Shown here: in pieces, positions 47,344 through 57,827 of the stretch
Position numbering within the stretch: position 1 is the first letter of the stretch
Layout of the letters: each line of letters starts with the position of its first letter
Origin: Lysobacteraceae bacterium NML08-0793
Lineage (GTDB): Bacteria; Pseudomonadota; Gammaproteobacteria; Xanthomonadales; Xanthomonadaceae
NCBI GenBank assembly: GCA_002798275.1
Contig: NWQR01000002.1
Span: 372,001-436,000 of the forward strand
Direction: 5' to 3'
DNA length: 64,000 bases
Notes under the pieces: generated by a model
What the model was told of the DNA's origin: nothing
Databases searched by the model: none
Seen by the model: only the letters and a program-made list of their open reading frames with translations
Program-made: the position numbers and the translations under genes

Positions 47344-47478
47344 CACTTTCATCCACTGCACAGCACGACCTGCAAAATGCCTGCGGTCTTGAACATGCCG
47401 CTTGCCTGTCCGCTAATTTCCGCAGCGCCGGTTGCAAAGGGCGACATCATGCGGAAGCTCAAGCCTTGAAGCAAGCCC

Positions 47479-47513
47479 AAAAACACAACCCCCGCATTCG
47501 CGGGGGCTGTGTG
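47479..47513 (-). terminator. Rho-independent terminator of groESL
   Basis: Minus strand stem of 13 bp, ACACAGCCCCCGC / GCGGGGGTTGTGT with GAAT loop (one G:U-type mismatch), followed by TTTTTG. It lies 36 bp past the groEL stop. Confidence 0.9.
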
Positions 47514-47548
47514 CAACAGGCTTGTTTTGGACAGAAAGATTTCTGCAA

Positions 47549-49192
<1,644 letters not shown>

Positions 49193-49225
49193 TCAATTCC
49201 TTAAATAAGTAGTATGTGAGTGAAA

Positions 49226-49513
49226 TCAGGCAAGAATGGCGAGGATGTCGTCTTCGCGCACGATTTTGTATTCGATGCCGTCGGCCTTGTAGGTGCTGCC
49301 GGCGTACTGGCCGTAAATCACCTTGTCGCCCACCTTGACCTGCATCGGACGGGTCTGACCGTTATCCAGCGCCTTGCCTTCACCCACGGCGATGACTTCG
49401 CCTTTGGTCGGCTTTTCTTTGGCATTGTCCGGAATCAAGATGCCACCGGCGGACATTTCCTCGGCTTCGATCGGCTTGACCACGATACGGTCATAAAGCG
49501 GCTTGATATTCAT
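49226..49513 (-). CDS. groS: Co-chaperonin GroES (Cpn10)
   Basis: 95 residues, [20 protein letters not shown] with the mobile loop [20 protein letters not shown]. It caps GroEL. The start is 26 bp after the likely -10 of a sigma-32 promoter. The gene heads the groES-groEL operon. Confidence 0.99.
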   Translation of the reverse strand: MNIKPLYDRIVVKPIEAEEMSAGGILIPDNAKEKPTKGEVIAVGEGKALDNGQTRPMQVKVGDKVIYGQYAGSTYKADGIEYKIVREDDILAILA

Positions 49514-49538
49514 GCAGAATCTCTCAACTGATTGATTT

Positions 49539-49563
49539 GAATGGAAAACCCCGGCGTTTCAAG
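49539..49563 (-). promoter_or_regulatory. Sigma-32 (heat-shock) promoter of groESL
   Basis: Minus strand CTTGAAA (49557-49563), identical to the RpoH -35 consensus, then a 12-bp spacer and a CCATTC-type -10 (49539-49544). No CIRCE inverted repeat is visible, so control is probably by RpoH and not HrcA. Confidence 0.72.
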
Positions 49564-49689
49564 CAGTGGCGCATCCACCATGCCCTGCCGGATGCCCTGA
49601 AAGATGGGGCAGGCATTCGGCCTTTCAAGGGGCAAATCGCAAGATTGCGAAAAAATCCGTACAGCCCGCCCCGCCCTTTGCCACAGCGC

Positions 49690-51237
49690 TCAATACACTT
49701 CGCGGCGGTAGCGGCCTTCGGTCTGTAGCTGGTCGTGCAGGGGTTTGCCGAGGGTCTGCAAGATGACCGCATCCACGGCGGGCGCCATGCGTTCGAGGCT
49801 GCCGCAGACATAAATCACCGCGCCTTGTGCAACCCACTCGCGCAGGCGTTCGGCCTGTTCTGCCAAGACATGCTGCACATAGCGGCGTGTGGCGCTGTCT
49901 CTGGAAAATGCCGTGTCCAGATGCGTGATGATGCCAGCCTGTTGCCAGTGCTCAAGTTCGGCGCGGAAGTGGAAGTCATGCGCCTTCTCGCGCTCGCCAA
50001 ACAGCAGCCAGTTCCGGTGCGCGCCCAGCTCGGCACGCGCGGCCAGATGGGCACGCAGCCCGGCAATGCCGGTACCGCTGCCAATCAAAATCATTGGGGT
50101 ATCGGCACCGGGAGCATGGAAAGCCGGATTGCTGCGCACGCGCAGCCAGATGTCGCTGCCCACTTCTGCATAGGTACTCAACCAGCCACTGCCAAGCCCG
50201 AGTTGGCCTTGCTGGTCGAAGGTTTGCCGCACCAAAAGCCGCAATTCGCCCTCGGCGGGTATCGAGGCGATGGAATACTCGCGCATCGGCAGTGGCACAA
50301 GCTGCGCGATGATTTCTTCAAGGTTTTGCCCGGCTATCTGTTGTTGATCGGGTAAGCGCGCAGCGGCCAGTGCCGCTTGCTGCGCGGCATCGGCCATAAG
50401 GCCGGTTGCAGCCAGCCAAGTGCGCACGCGCTCGGGGGCATTGCGCGGGGCGATAACCGCCACATCACCAGCCTGCCAGTGCATCGCCTCACGGGTCAGT
50501 GAAATCTGCCAGGCCGCATCGCCGACACTGCCGGGATTCAGACAGTGTCGCGCCTGCAATCGCCATGCCTGATATTCGGGCAGAAGCGGGGCGGCCAGCT
50601 CGGCATCACCGGCCAAACATGAAAGCTGATGCTGCCATGCAGCCAGTGCCTTGGGGTTACCGGCATCGACCTCGATGCGTGCAAACAGCGCCGAAGCCCC
50701 TGCTGCACGCATGGCTTCATCCAGTTGCTTGCCGTAGGCGCAAAACTGTTGGTAGCGGCTATCCCCGAGCGCCAGCACGGCATATTCCACATCGGCCAAT
50801 GTCTGATTCTGCAAGCCGGGCAGGAAGCCTGCGGCATGGTCGGGGCAATCGCCCTCGCCGGTGGTGCTGGCGATCAACAATACCCGACGATGCGTACGCA
50901 ATAGGGCGGCATCGGCCGCTTCCAGTGGCAGGGCATGTGCAGCCAAACCGGCCTGTTTGAACGCCGCCGCGCCCTGCTCGGCCAATTGCATGGCAAAGCC
51001 GGTCTGGCTGCCCCAAAGCAGCAAAATGCCGCTATCGGTATCCGTTGCGATACGCGGGCGGCGCAGGCAGAGAACGCATACGCCGCCGAAGGCGAGAGCG
51101 ACCAGCAGCGCCAGCAACACCCGTGTGCTGCCCGGCGCGCCCTGCCACCACGGCGCCGTTTGCCAGCGCGCCAATGCAAGCGCTGCCCCCGCCAAAAGCA
51201 GGAGCAGCAGGCTGTTTCCGATCCGCGTGCGGCTCAT
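49690..51237 (-). CDS. Membrane-anchored flavodoxin/FNR-type NADPH flavoreductase (CysJ-like)
   Basis: 515 residues. Two N-terminal membrane helices (~8-24 and ~39-57) precede a flavodoxin domain (GSQTGFAMQLAEQG, IASTTGEGDCPDHAAG, ALGDSRYQQFC), then an FAD domain with REYSIASIPAEGE and an NAD(P) domain with LIGSGTGIAGLRAHL and YVCGSLERMAPAVDAV. The soluble part resembles the sulfite reductase flavoprotein alpha subunit. It ends an operon with PepSY, DUF2271 and DUF4198 genes behind a Fur box, so ferric-siderophore or periplasmic electron delivery is a better guess than sulfite reduction. No cysI is nearby. Confidence 0.85.
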   Translation of the reverse strand: MSRTRIGNSLLLLLLAGAALALARWQTAPWWQGAPGSTRVLLALLVALAFGGVCVLCLRRPRIATDTDSGILLLWGSQTGFAMQLAEQGAAAFKQAGLAAHALPLEAADAALLRTHRRVLLIASTTGEGDCPDHAAGFLPGLQNQTLADVEYAVLALGDSRYQQFCAYGKQLDEAMRAAGASALFARIEVDAGNPKALAAWQHQLSCLAGDAELAAPLLPEYQAWRLQARHCLNPGSVGDAAWQISLTREAMHWQAGDVAVIAPRNAPERVRTWLAATGLMADAAQQAALAAARLPDQQQIAGQNLEEIIAQLVPLPMREYSIASIPAEGELRLLVRQTFDQQGQLGLGSGWLSTYAEVGSDIWLRVRSNPAFHAPGADTPMILIGSGTGIAGLRAHLAARAELGAHRNWLLFGEREKAHDFHFRAELEHWQQAGIITHLDTAFSRDSATRRYVQHVLAEQAERLREWVAQGAVIYVCGSLERMAPAVDAVILQTLGKPLHDQLQTEGRYRREVY

Positions 51238-51242
51238 CGGGC

Positions 51243-52052
51243 TTATTGCGGCAACACTTCCAGCGTAACCACGTATGTCAGGCGACGCTCACTGGCCTTC
51301 GGCACGCTGATCTTGTCATCGCGGCTGCTCGCTTCCAGCCAATACATGCCAGCGGCAGGCCAAGTAACCCTGAACTCGCCCTGGGCATCCGTTTTCATCT
51401 TGATTTCATCTTGCGCATTGCGATAGCGGGTTTCGCCACGGACGATTTCCAATTCCACATCGGCAGCCGGCTTGCCGTCTATCAGCAGGCGAAAGCGTGC
51501 TTCTTCACCAACAAACAGGTCATTGGGATGGGTAATCGGCTGCATTTCCAAGCCGCGGCCGCTGACTTTCAGCGCGGTGTCATTGGGCGCGCCGTTGGTA
51601 ACGAAGGTTTCCACCCGCGAGATACCTTCGCTGACCCGCAACTCTTCCGCATCGGCGGGCACCTCTGCCGCAAAACCCGCCACGGTGCCGCGCCAGCGCT
51701 TGGGCTGGCCGTTTTCCTTCCAGCTCGCCATGATGCCGTCATTGACCGTGGCAATGCGCCAAGTGCCGGTCTTATCCAGCGCCACATCAAATACGCTGCG
51801 GTATTTGCCGGTCGAAAGGTTTTGCGCTTGCGCGCGGCTACCATCGGGGGCGGTGATGACCAAGCCATCGGTGCGCAGCGGTACATGGTTGAAATAGAAA
51901 AGATCATTGGATACGGCCGCATCCACGGTAATCCACGGGGCATTGCCGGAAATCACCGTCTGTGAAGGCCGCATCCAAGCTTTGTGTGCCTGTGCGGCAA
52001 ACGGCAGCGCCAGCGCCAGCAACAGGGCGGAACGTCGAAACAGGGTTTTCAT
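51243..52052 (-). CDS. DUF4198 exported protein (iron-locus associated)
   Basis: 269 residues with a signal peptide ending near [14 protein letters not shown]4198 matches include the H-K-AWMRPS start of the mature protein, repeated Ig-like strands, and the [20 protein letters not shown] pattern followed by [15 protein letters not shown]. The family is periplasmic, sometimes compared with NikM/CbiK metal-binding domains, and often found in iron or nickel loci. The mature N-terminal His could take part in metal binding. It is five bases before the flavoreductase gene and 12 bases after DUF2271. Confidence 0.82.
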   Translation of the reverse strand: MKTLFRRSALLLALALPFAAQAHKAWMRPSQTVISGNAPWITVDAAVSNDLFYFNHVPLRTDGLVITAPDGSRAQAQNLSTGKYRSVFDVALDKTGTWRIATVNDGIMASWKENGQPKRWRGTVAGFAAEVPADAEELRVSEGISRVETFVTNGAPNDTALKVSGRGLEMQPITHPNDLFVGEEARFRLLIDGKPAADVELEIVRGETRYRNAQDEIKMKTDAQGEFRVTWPAAGMYWLEASSRDDKISVPKASERRLTYVVTLEVLPQ

Positions 52053-52064
52053 GGAGATACTCGC

Positions 52065-52574
52065 TTAACGGGTGGAAGTTAGGGTGATGCGGCCAAGTTC
52101 GCTATTGCCTTGGACACTGCCGGTGCTGGCTGCGCGCCATTTGAACGGAATCCGCAGAAGTTCGCGTCCGCCAACTTCGCGAGCTGCTTCCACCACCAGC
52201 ACATAATCGCCTGCGGGCAGCTTGCCAAGCTCTGGATGGCGCTCGTTGAAAACCAGCGAATGCGTACCAGCCGGCCGGGTCGGGCCGCTGACACCATCTA
52301 CCGGCATCGTCAAACCGCGACCGCTGCGTCGCCACCATTGGCGCAAATCCGGCAGCCATTTGGTGCCCGCGCCTTCGTTGTTGGCACGCTGCTGATACCA
52401 CACGGCCAGATTCGCCTTGGCATTCTGCTCGGCATCTTCCACCCAAATCGCCACATACGGGCGGTGGTATTCGGCCACATTCAATTGCGGCAACTGGACT
52501 TCAACACGGACTTCCGCGGCCTTGACCGGCAACGCCGCCAGACAGCAAAGCGCAAGTGCAGGGATAACACGCAT
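52065..52574 (-). CDS. DUF2271 exported protein
   Basis: 169 residues from ATG 52574. A signal peptide (MRVIPALALCCLAALPVKAA) precedes a beta-rich domain with HRPYVAIWVEDAEQNAKANL, WWRRSGRGLTMPVDGVSGPT and LPAGDYVLVVEAAREVGGRE. This matches DUF2271, which recurs between PepSY and DUF4198 genes in iron-regulated loci of Pseudomonas and Xanthomonadales. No enzymatic role is known. It lies 17 bases behind the PepSY gene. Confidence 0.83.
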   Translation of the reverse strand: MRVIPALALCCLAALPVKAAEVRVEVQLPQLNVAEYHRPYVAIWVEDAEQNAKANLAVWYQQRANNEGAGTKWLPDLRQWWRRSGRGLTMPVDGVSGPTRPAGTHSLVFNERHPELGKLPAGDYVLVVEAAREVGGRELLRIPFKWRAASTGSVQGNSELGRITLTSTR

Positions 52575-52591
52575 GACAAAACTCCAGGGGT

Positions 52592-53230
52592 CTAATGAAC
52601 AAAAACAAGCACAATCAAAAGCGGCAGCACCAATCCCAGGCTCACCCACGGCCAGGTGGAACGGCGCTGTCTGGCATGCATTTGCAGCAGCCAAAGCCCA
52701 CTCAAGGTGAATACCAAACAGGCCAGCGCTACCAGGTCGATGAACCAGCGCCAGGCCGCGCCGGTATGGCGGCCTTTGTGCAGGTCGTTGAAATAGGCCA
52801 GCCAGCCGCGATCGGTGAACTCCGCTTCCACCGCGCCGGTTTCGCGGTCGATGCTGACCCAGCCATCGCCACCGGGACGCGGCAATGCCAGATACACCTC
52901 ATCGGCCGACCATTCCGCCGCCTGGCTGCCAATCCGCACCGGCAGCACATCGTTCAGCCAATGACTAACGGTCTTAGGCAATGGCGCATGCCCTTCTTCG
53001 CGCGTCCCCAGCGCTTTCAGGATGGAAGCTGGCATTTCCAAATTTTTGCGGCTGACTTCCGCAGCGGATTCAATACTGGCCGCATGGTTCAAGGTGATGC
53101 CGGTCGTGGCGAACAACAGCATCGCCACCAGACACACCGCCGCGCTTATCCAGTGCCATTGGTGCAACTGCCGCAGCCAGAAACCGCGACGCTGCTGCCT
53201 AGCGAGCAAATCGGCATTCTGCACCGGCAT
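52592..53230 (-). CDS. PepSY-domain membrane protein (iron-locus)
   Basis: 212 residues from MPVQNADLLARQQRRGF. An N-terminal helix (HWISAAVCLVAMLLFATTGI) and a C-terminal helix (~170-190, WFIDLVALACLVFTLSGLWL) with a further terminal segment (LVLPLLIVLVFV) bracket a periplasmic domain. That domain has PepSY-like strands (DEVYLALPRPGGDGWVSIDRETGAVEA) and a later LHKGRHTGAAWRW motif with His. This is the small PepSY_TM form often tied to siderophore reduction. It is the first gene of the four-gene set and is 122 bp from a Fur-box-like site. Confidence 0.83.
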   Translation of the reverse strand: MPVQNADLLARQQRRGFWLRQLHQWHWISAAVCLVAMLLFATTGITLNHAASIESAAEVSRKNLEMPASILKALGTREEGHAPLPKTVSHWLNDVLPVRIGSQAAEWSADEVYLALPRPGGDGWVSIDRETGAVEAEFTDRGWLAYFNDLHKGRHTGAAWRWFIDLVALACLVFTLSGLWLLQMHARQRRSTWPWVSLGLVLPLLIVLVFVH

Positions 53231-53352
53231 CACCAACGACCACCGCCCCGGCAGAACATCCGCGACAGCGGCACAACAGCAGGCATGGAGAGAAGCAAAG
53301 CCATACGGCAAAAACCCAAAAAGCGCACGAAACAACCGGCACGCAAGTTAAC

Positions 53353-53371
53353 AATAATAATTCTCATTGAC
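53353..53371 (-). promoter_or_regulatory. Fur box upstream of the PepSY operon
   Basis: Minus strand GTCAATGAGAATTATTATT matches 14 of 19 positions of the Fur consensus GATAATGATAATCATTATC. It stands 123 bp before the PepSY gene, in the 204-bp gap shared with the divergent cutA gene. Iron-dependent repression of the four-gene operon is therefore likely. Confidence 0.8.
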
Positions 53372-53434
53372 AAGCATTGACCACCATCCGGTGCAAGTAT
53401 TCATCTCACTGGCAAAAGCGTTACCCTATAGCAT

Positions 53435-53752
53435 ATGCACGTTCTGATTTGCTTCAACACCTGCCCTTCGCGCGCCGATGCCGAACGAATTGCCGATGCG
53501 TTGGTTAAGGCGCGTCTGGCCGCCTGCGTCAACATCCTGCCGGGAATTACCTCCACCTATCGCTGGCAGGGACAAATTGTTCACGATGAAGAGTGGCTGC
53601 TCATCATCAAAACCCGCAGCGACCGGCTTGATGCGCTGCGCGCGCGACTGGTTGAACTGCATCCGTATGAACTTCCCGAGCTCGTCGCCGTCCAAGCCAG
53701 TGACGGCCTGCCCACGTATCTGGACTGGGTGCGCGCCGAAACCACCGAATAA
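53435..53752 (+). CDS. cutA: Divalent-cation tolerance protein CutA
   Basis: 105 residues. CutA1 signature stretches are seen: VLICFNTCPSRADAERIAD, KARLAACVNILPGITSTYRW and HPYELPELVAV. The protein is a PII-like trimer that affects copper and divalent-cation tolerance in E. coli; its molecular role is still unclear. It is 15 bp upstream of dsbD, as in E. coli and Xanthomonas, and divergent from the Fur-box operon. Confidence 0.95.
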   Translation: MHVLICFNTCPSRADAERIADALVKARLAACVNILPGITSTYRWQGQIVHDEEWLLIIKTRSDRLDALRARLVELHPYELPELVAVQASDGLPTYLDWVRAETTE

Positions 53753-53767
53753 ACAAACCCCAAGCCA

Positions 53768-56104
53768 ATGTCTGTTCTGTCCCGCGTTTTTCTCTTTTTT
53801 GCCATCGCCATCAGCAGCCTTGCCAGCCACGCGCAAACCGCGGGCAGTGATGAATTGCCGCCGGTGGATTCGGTATTCAAGTTGACTGCCAGCGCGCCCA
53901 GCCGCGAGCTGATTGAAGTGCGTTGGCAAATCGCTCCCGGCTATTACCTGTACCGGCATCGCACACAAGTCGAACCGCTGGGTGGCTTTGCTGCCGGTGC
54001 CTTGCAAATCCCGCCTGGTCAAAAGCATCACGATGAATTTTTTGGCGATGTGGAAACCTATCGCGGCGAACTAAAAGTCGCCCTGCCCGGCAGCGCCAGC
54101 GCTGATGGCATCGCGCTGCGCATCAAGTACCAGGGCTGCGCTGATATCGGCATTTGCTATCCCCCGCAAACTCGCACCGTGAATGTACGCCTGCCCGCCG
54201 CCAAGGCCGCGGCCGCGACCGCCGATGCCGGTTTTGCCGCACTTGGGCAGCGTTTGGGTGGCAGCGCGGGCAACAGCCTGAACCTCCTTGGCAGCGACAA
54301 GGCACAGCCGTTGCCGCCGGAGCAAGCCTTCCGGATGGAAACCATCACTGATGGCAGCCAGCGCCTGCTGCTGCGCGCCACCCCGGCGCGCGGCTATTAC
54401 CTATATCGAGACAAAATCAGTCTGCGGCTGGAAAACGCCGCGGGCATCCGCCTTGGCAAACCCGCCTTTCCCGCTGCCCGCGACCATCACGACGAGCATT
54501 TTGGCCAAGTCAAGGTGTATTTCGACGAGGCGGAAATCCCAATACCGCTGACCCGCAGCGGCGCGGGCGTTCAGGCACAGGAAGTCACCCTGCATATCGG
54601 CTGGCAAGGCTGCCAGGAAAACGGCATCTGCTATGAGCCAATGCGCAAATCGTTCCGGCTCAACCTGCCTTTGGCCAATGCGGCCGACATACCCGAAACG
54701 GCAACCACGCCCGCCGCACCCACCGACAGCAACGCGCTTGTCACGCCAGTTTCCGCAGACGACCCGCCTGCCCCCGATACCAATACCAATCCCGATAGCG
54801 CCCCCCATGCCCCCGGCGTGGAAGCGCTCGCAAGCCCGCCCCCCCCCGCCGACAACACAGCTGCACAGGGCAGTCAACATCACCCCATCGGCCTGATTGC
54901 CGCCCTGCTGCTGGCACTGGCCGGCGGTCTGATTCTCAATTTGATGCCCTGCGTATTGCCGGTACTTTCGCTCAAAGCACTGGCACTGGCGCAAAGTGGC
55001 GAAAGCCCGGCGCATGCCCGCCGTCATGCCATTTGGTACACCTTGGGGGTACTTTCGAGCTTTGCAGTTCTCGGCGGCATCGTGCTGGCATTGCGCCAGC
55101 AATGGCTCGCTGACGGCATAAGCTGGGGTTTCCAACTGCAAACGCCATGGGTGGTCGCCACGCTGGCGCTACTGGTATTCGCCTTTGGCCTGTCCCTGTC
55201 CGGGCTTTGGTATGCCCAACTGGCCGCACCGCGCGTCGGCGTTGCACTCTCGCAAAAATCCGGCCATACCGGCGACTTCTTCACTGGCGTGCTGGCCGTG
55301 GTACTGGCCACCCCCTGCACCGCCCCCTTCATGGGCGCGGCATTGGCCTATGCCTTCCTAGCACCCGCTGCGGCGGCCATGCTGGTTTTCCTCGGCCTTG
55401 GGCTGGGGCTGGCACTGCCTTTCCTGCTGATCGGCTTCATTCCACAGCTTGGTCGTCGCCTGCCCAAACCCGGCGCATGGATGGAAACCCTGAAACAATT
55501 GCTGGCCTTCCCCATGTATGCCACCAGCGCTTGGCTCGTCTGGGTGCTGGTGCAACAACGCGGCGCCGATGCCTTCGGCCTGTGGGCACTGGCGGCCATC
55601 AGCCTCACCTTGACACTCTGGGCATGGACGCGCGTGCGCAGCCAAGGCCAGCGCTGGCTGCTGGCACTGGCCATTCCGGCTCTCCTTGCCAGCCTATGGG
55701 CCGTACACGGCATCCACCGCCTGCCCACACCCCAGAATGAAACCGCCGAAGCCGACAGTACCCGAGTCAGTTATTCGCCCGAGCGCCTGGCTCGCCTGCG
55801 CAGCGAAGGTCGTGCGGTCTTCGTCAATATCACGGCCGACTGGTGCGTCACCTGCAAGGCCAACGAACGTGCCGTGTTTTCCCGCGATGACTTTCAAAAC
55901 ACCTTGACCGAAACCGGCGTGGTTTACATGGTCGGCGACCATACCGACGTTGATCCACAGATTTCGGCCTTCCTGCGCGAGCACGGCGCGGTGGGTCTGC
56001 CGCTGTATGTGGTCTATCCCGCATCCGGCGCAGCCCCGCAAATCCTGCCAGTAGTGATGACCCCGGCAATCGCCCGCCAAGCACTGCTTGATGCGGTGCA
56101 ATGA
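53768..56104 (+). CDS. dsbD: Thiol:disulfide interchange protein DsbD with two N-terminal domains
   Basis: 778 residues; E. coli DsbD has 565. A signal peptide (~1-22) precedes two successive nDsbD-like domains. Copy 1 (~30-145) has C124 and C130 (YQGCADIGICYPP). Copy 2 (~185-305) has C282 and C288 (WQGCQENGICYEP). Both carry the same GYYLYRxxxxxRLE-type segment. A Pro/Ala-rich linker (~310-360) leads to the eight-helix membrane domain with its two cysteines (LNLMPCVLPVLSL, LATPCTAPFMGAA) and then a thioredoxin-like domain (ADWCVTCKANE). It moves reducing power from cytosolic thioredoxin to the periplasm. The extra domain is the difference from the usual layout. Confidence 0.94.
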   Translation: MSVLSRVFLFFAIAISSLASHAQTAGSDELPPVDSVFKLTASAPSRELIEVRWQIAPGYYLYRHRTQVEPLGGFAAGALQIPPGQKHHDEFFGDVETYRGELKVALPGSASADGIALRIKYQGCADIGICYPPQTRTVNVRLPAAKAAAATADAGFAALGQRLGGSAGNSLNLLGSDKAQPLPPEQAFRMETITDGSQRLLLRATPARGYYLYRDKISLRLENAAGIRLGKPAFPAARDHHDEHFGQVKVYFDEAEIPIPLTRSGAGVQAQEVTLHIGWQGCQENGICYEPMRKSFRLNLPLANAADIPETATTPAAPTDSNALVTPVSADDPPAPDTNTNPDSAPHAPGVEALASPPPPADNTAAQGSQHHPIGLIAALLLALAGGLILNLMPCVLPVLSLKALALAQSGESPAHARRHAIWYTLGVLSSFAVLGGIVLALRQQWLADGISWGFQLQTPWVVATLALLVFAFGLSLSGLWYAQLAAPRVGVALSQKSGHTGDFFTGVLAVVLATPCTAPFMGAALAYAFLAPAAAAMLVFLGLGLGLALPFLLIGFIPQLGRRLPKPGAWMETLKQLLAFPMYATSAWLVWVLVQQRGADAFGLWALAAISLTLTLWAWTRVRSQGQRWLLALAIPALLASLWAVHGIHRLPTPQNETAEADSTRVSYSPERLARLRSEGRAVFVNITADWCVTCKANERAVFSRDDFQNTLTETGVVYMVGDHTDVDPQISAFLREHGAVGLPLYVVYPASGAAPQILPVVMTPAIARQALLDAVQ

Positions 56105-56270
56105 ATACACATCGCCGCCGCCTGATTTTGGCAATTCCGCTCAATGTGCCAGTCGCGGCGGCTTCCATCGACACTGGCGTGGCGTGATTCAGCCCCGGCA
56201 AGCCAAGGAACACGGAAAGCACGATCGCCTCCAAACAACAATTTGGCGAATCCAAGCCCGTCCAAGCGCT

Positions 56271-56299
56271 TTCCGAATGGCTGGGCATCCGGCTATAAT
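56271..56299 (+). promoter_or_regulatory. Candidate promoter of the Roadblock/GTPase operon
   Basis: TATAAT at 56294-56299 preceded, at a 17-bp spacer, by TTCCGA (three of six matches to TTGACA). It is the only good -10 in the gap and may originally have served aroQ-accBC. Confidence 0.5.
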
Positions 56300-56349
56300 T
56301 GCGCGCTGCTTCACACTTCCGACGCGCCAGCTCCACTTAACTTGGGGGC

Positions 56350-56372
56350 GTGGTTGGCTTCTGCCCAACCAC
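56350..56372 (+). promoter_or_regulatory. Leader hairpin upstream of the operon
   Basis: Eight-base-pair perfect stem GTGGTTGG / CCAACCAC with a seven-base loop. It lies in the long leader about 100 nt before the first gene. No T tract follows. Confidence 0.45.
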
Positions 56373-56468
56373 CAATAGCACACGGCGCAGGCTGTCTTCG
56401 ATACCTCCGGCGACTTGCCTGCCTGTCGTGCAGCGGGCGTGTTTTCGTGAGGCTGCGCGCACGGAAGC

Positions 56469-57827
56469 ATGTATGACATCACCTGCAACACCATTATGCC
56501 TGTTAGTATTCAGCTTGTACCCGATTTTTCACCCGAAACCGAAGGGCTTCCGGTTTACCTTTTTCCACGCATGCTCAAGTTCGATCAAATCACCATCGCC
56601 CGCGACAAGCTCAATGTCATCGAGAGCCTGTCACTGACCTGCCCAACGCCCGGCATTCTATGGCTGATGGGCACTGGCGGCGCTGGAAAATCCTCCACGC
56701 TGGCGGCCTTGGCAGGGCCTGATAGCGATGAACTCCGGCTGCAAGGCAAGGTCGAGCTGGATGATGTGGATATCCGCTCGGGCAAGCTGGATATCGTCCA
56801 TGTTCCGCAACATGCCCAGGTCGAGCCCAGCTCAAGTCCGTTGATGACCCAGCTGCGCACGCTCGCCCCTACGCTGTCCCCGAAAACCGTGCTGGACTGG
56901 CTGACCGAAATGGCGCTGGAGAGTCCACGCGCCGCTGCCAATGGCCCGACCAGCGCACTCTGCCCCAAGGTGCGTAAAACCTTGTCGGTGCTGGTGGGAC
57001 TGAATACCCCGGCCAATCTCTGGCTGCTGGACGAACCGACAGCCGATCTGGACGAGGCGCAAATCAAGCTGGTGCGCCAAGCCATTGCCACGGCCGCCAC
57101 CCAAGGCGGGGTCATTGCTTCCACGCATAATCGCCAGGACTGCCTGAGCCTGGGTGGGCATGTGGCCCTGCTTGCCGGCGGCACCTTGCAGGAGCTGGCA
57201 CCGGCAGAGCAGTTTTTCTCCAATCCGGCCACGCCAGCTGGCCAGACCTATGTGGAAACCGGCAACTGCAATCTGCCGCGCAAGACGCAAATCAGTGATG
57301 GCAGACCCTTGGGCATCTGGTGGGTGGTACGTGGCCTGATGTGCGGCATGAGCCGTCCGGGCATGATTACCGCCGCCCCCGAGCAATACAAATATCTGGC
57401 CGAGTCCAATATCAAGGTGTTGATAAACCTTGAAGAAACCGTGCGTTATCCGCTGCAGGAGCTGCGCGATGCCGGTATTGAGTTCCGCCACTTCCCGATG
57501 CCGGACATGTCGGCACCGAGTTTTGACCAGGCACTGGAAATCTGCCGTCTGGCCGAATCGCTGATCAACAACAATCAAGGTGTCGTGCTGCATTGTCGCG
57601 GCGGCCTTGGTCGTACTGGCACATGTCTTGCTAGTATTCTGATCTGGCATGGGGAAACGGCCGAAAACGCGATCAACGTGATTCGCACCCACGAACCCAA
57701 AGCCATCCAGTCAAGATCGCAAGTCGCGTTCTTGCATGACTTCGCCGAGCGTATCCACGGTTGGCGCAGCACCCCCACACCACCACAGCTACAACAACCC
57801 GGAGATAGAACTGATGTCCCTCGATAA
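56469..57827 (+). CDS. ABC-type ATPase fused to a dual-specificity (Tyr/Ser/Thr) phosphatase
   Basis: 452 residues. Residues ~36-250 form an ABC nucleotide-binding domain: Walker A GTGGAGKS (68-75), Walker B LWLLDEPT with D-loop ADLDE, and H-loop His220 (ASTHNRQD). The LSGGQ signature is replaced by LCPKVRKTL, so a normal ABC dimer is unlikely, and no membrane domain is encoded nearby. Residues ~285-430 form a DSP phosphatase: P-loop HCRGGLGRTG with nucleophile Cys376 and Arg382, and a likely general acid at Asp346 (MPDMS). The start could be 56469 (GGA nearby), 56496 or 56571. It heads the operon and overlaps the first Roadblock gene by 14 bases. Confidence 0.85.
   Translation: MYDITCNTIMPVSIQLVPDFSPETEGLPVYLFPRMLKFDQITIARDKLNVIESLSLTCPTPGILWLMGTGGAGKSSTLAALAGPDSDELRLQGKVELDDVDIRSGKLDIVHVPQHAQVEPSSSPLMTQLRTLAPTLSPKTVLDWLTEMALESPRAAANGPTSALCPKVRKTLSVLVGLNTPANLWLLDEPTADLDEAQIKLVRQAIATAATQGGVIASTHNRQDCLSLGGHVALLAGGTLQELAPAEQFFSNPATPAGQTYVETGNCNLPRKTQISDGRPLGIWWVVRGLMCGMSRPGMITAAPEQYKYLAESNIKVLINLEETVRYPLQELRDAGIEFRHFPMPDMSAPSFDQALEICRLAESLINNNQGVVLHCRGGLGRTGTCLASILIWHGETAENAINVIRTHEPKAIQSRSQVAFLHDFAERIHGWRSTPTPPQLQQPGDRTDVPR

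Larger units (their letters stand above)
56105..56468. other. 364-bp non-coding region before the Roadblock/GTPase operon
   Basis: No reading frame here resembles a protein. The region holds a -10-like TATAAT with a poor -35 and, downstream, an eight-base-pair hairpin. The distance from the promoter to the first start codon (~160 nt) implies a long leader. Confidence 0.7.

Noticed and set aside
56088..56378. Plus-strand frame of 96 codons in the gap before the Roadblock operon
   Set aside because: It overlaps the end of dsbD and has a random-looking composition; the region is better explained as promoter and leader.
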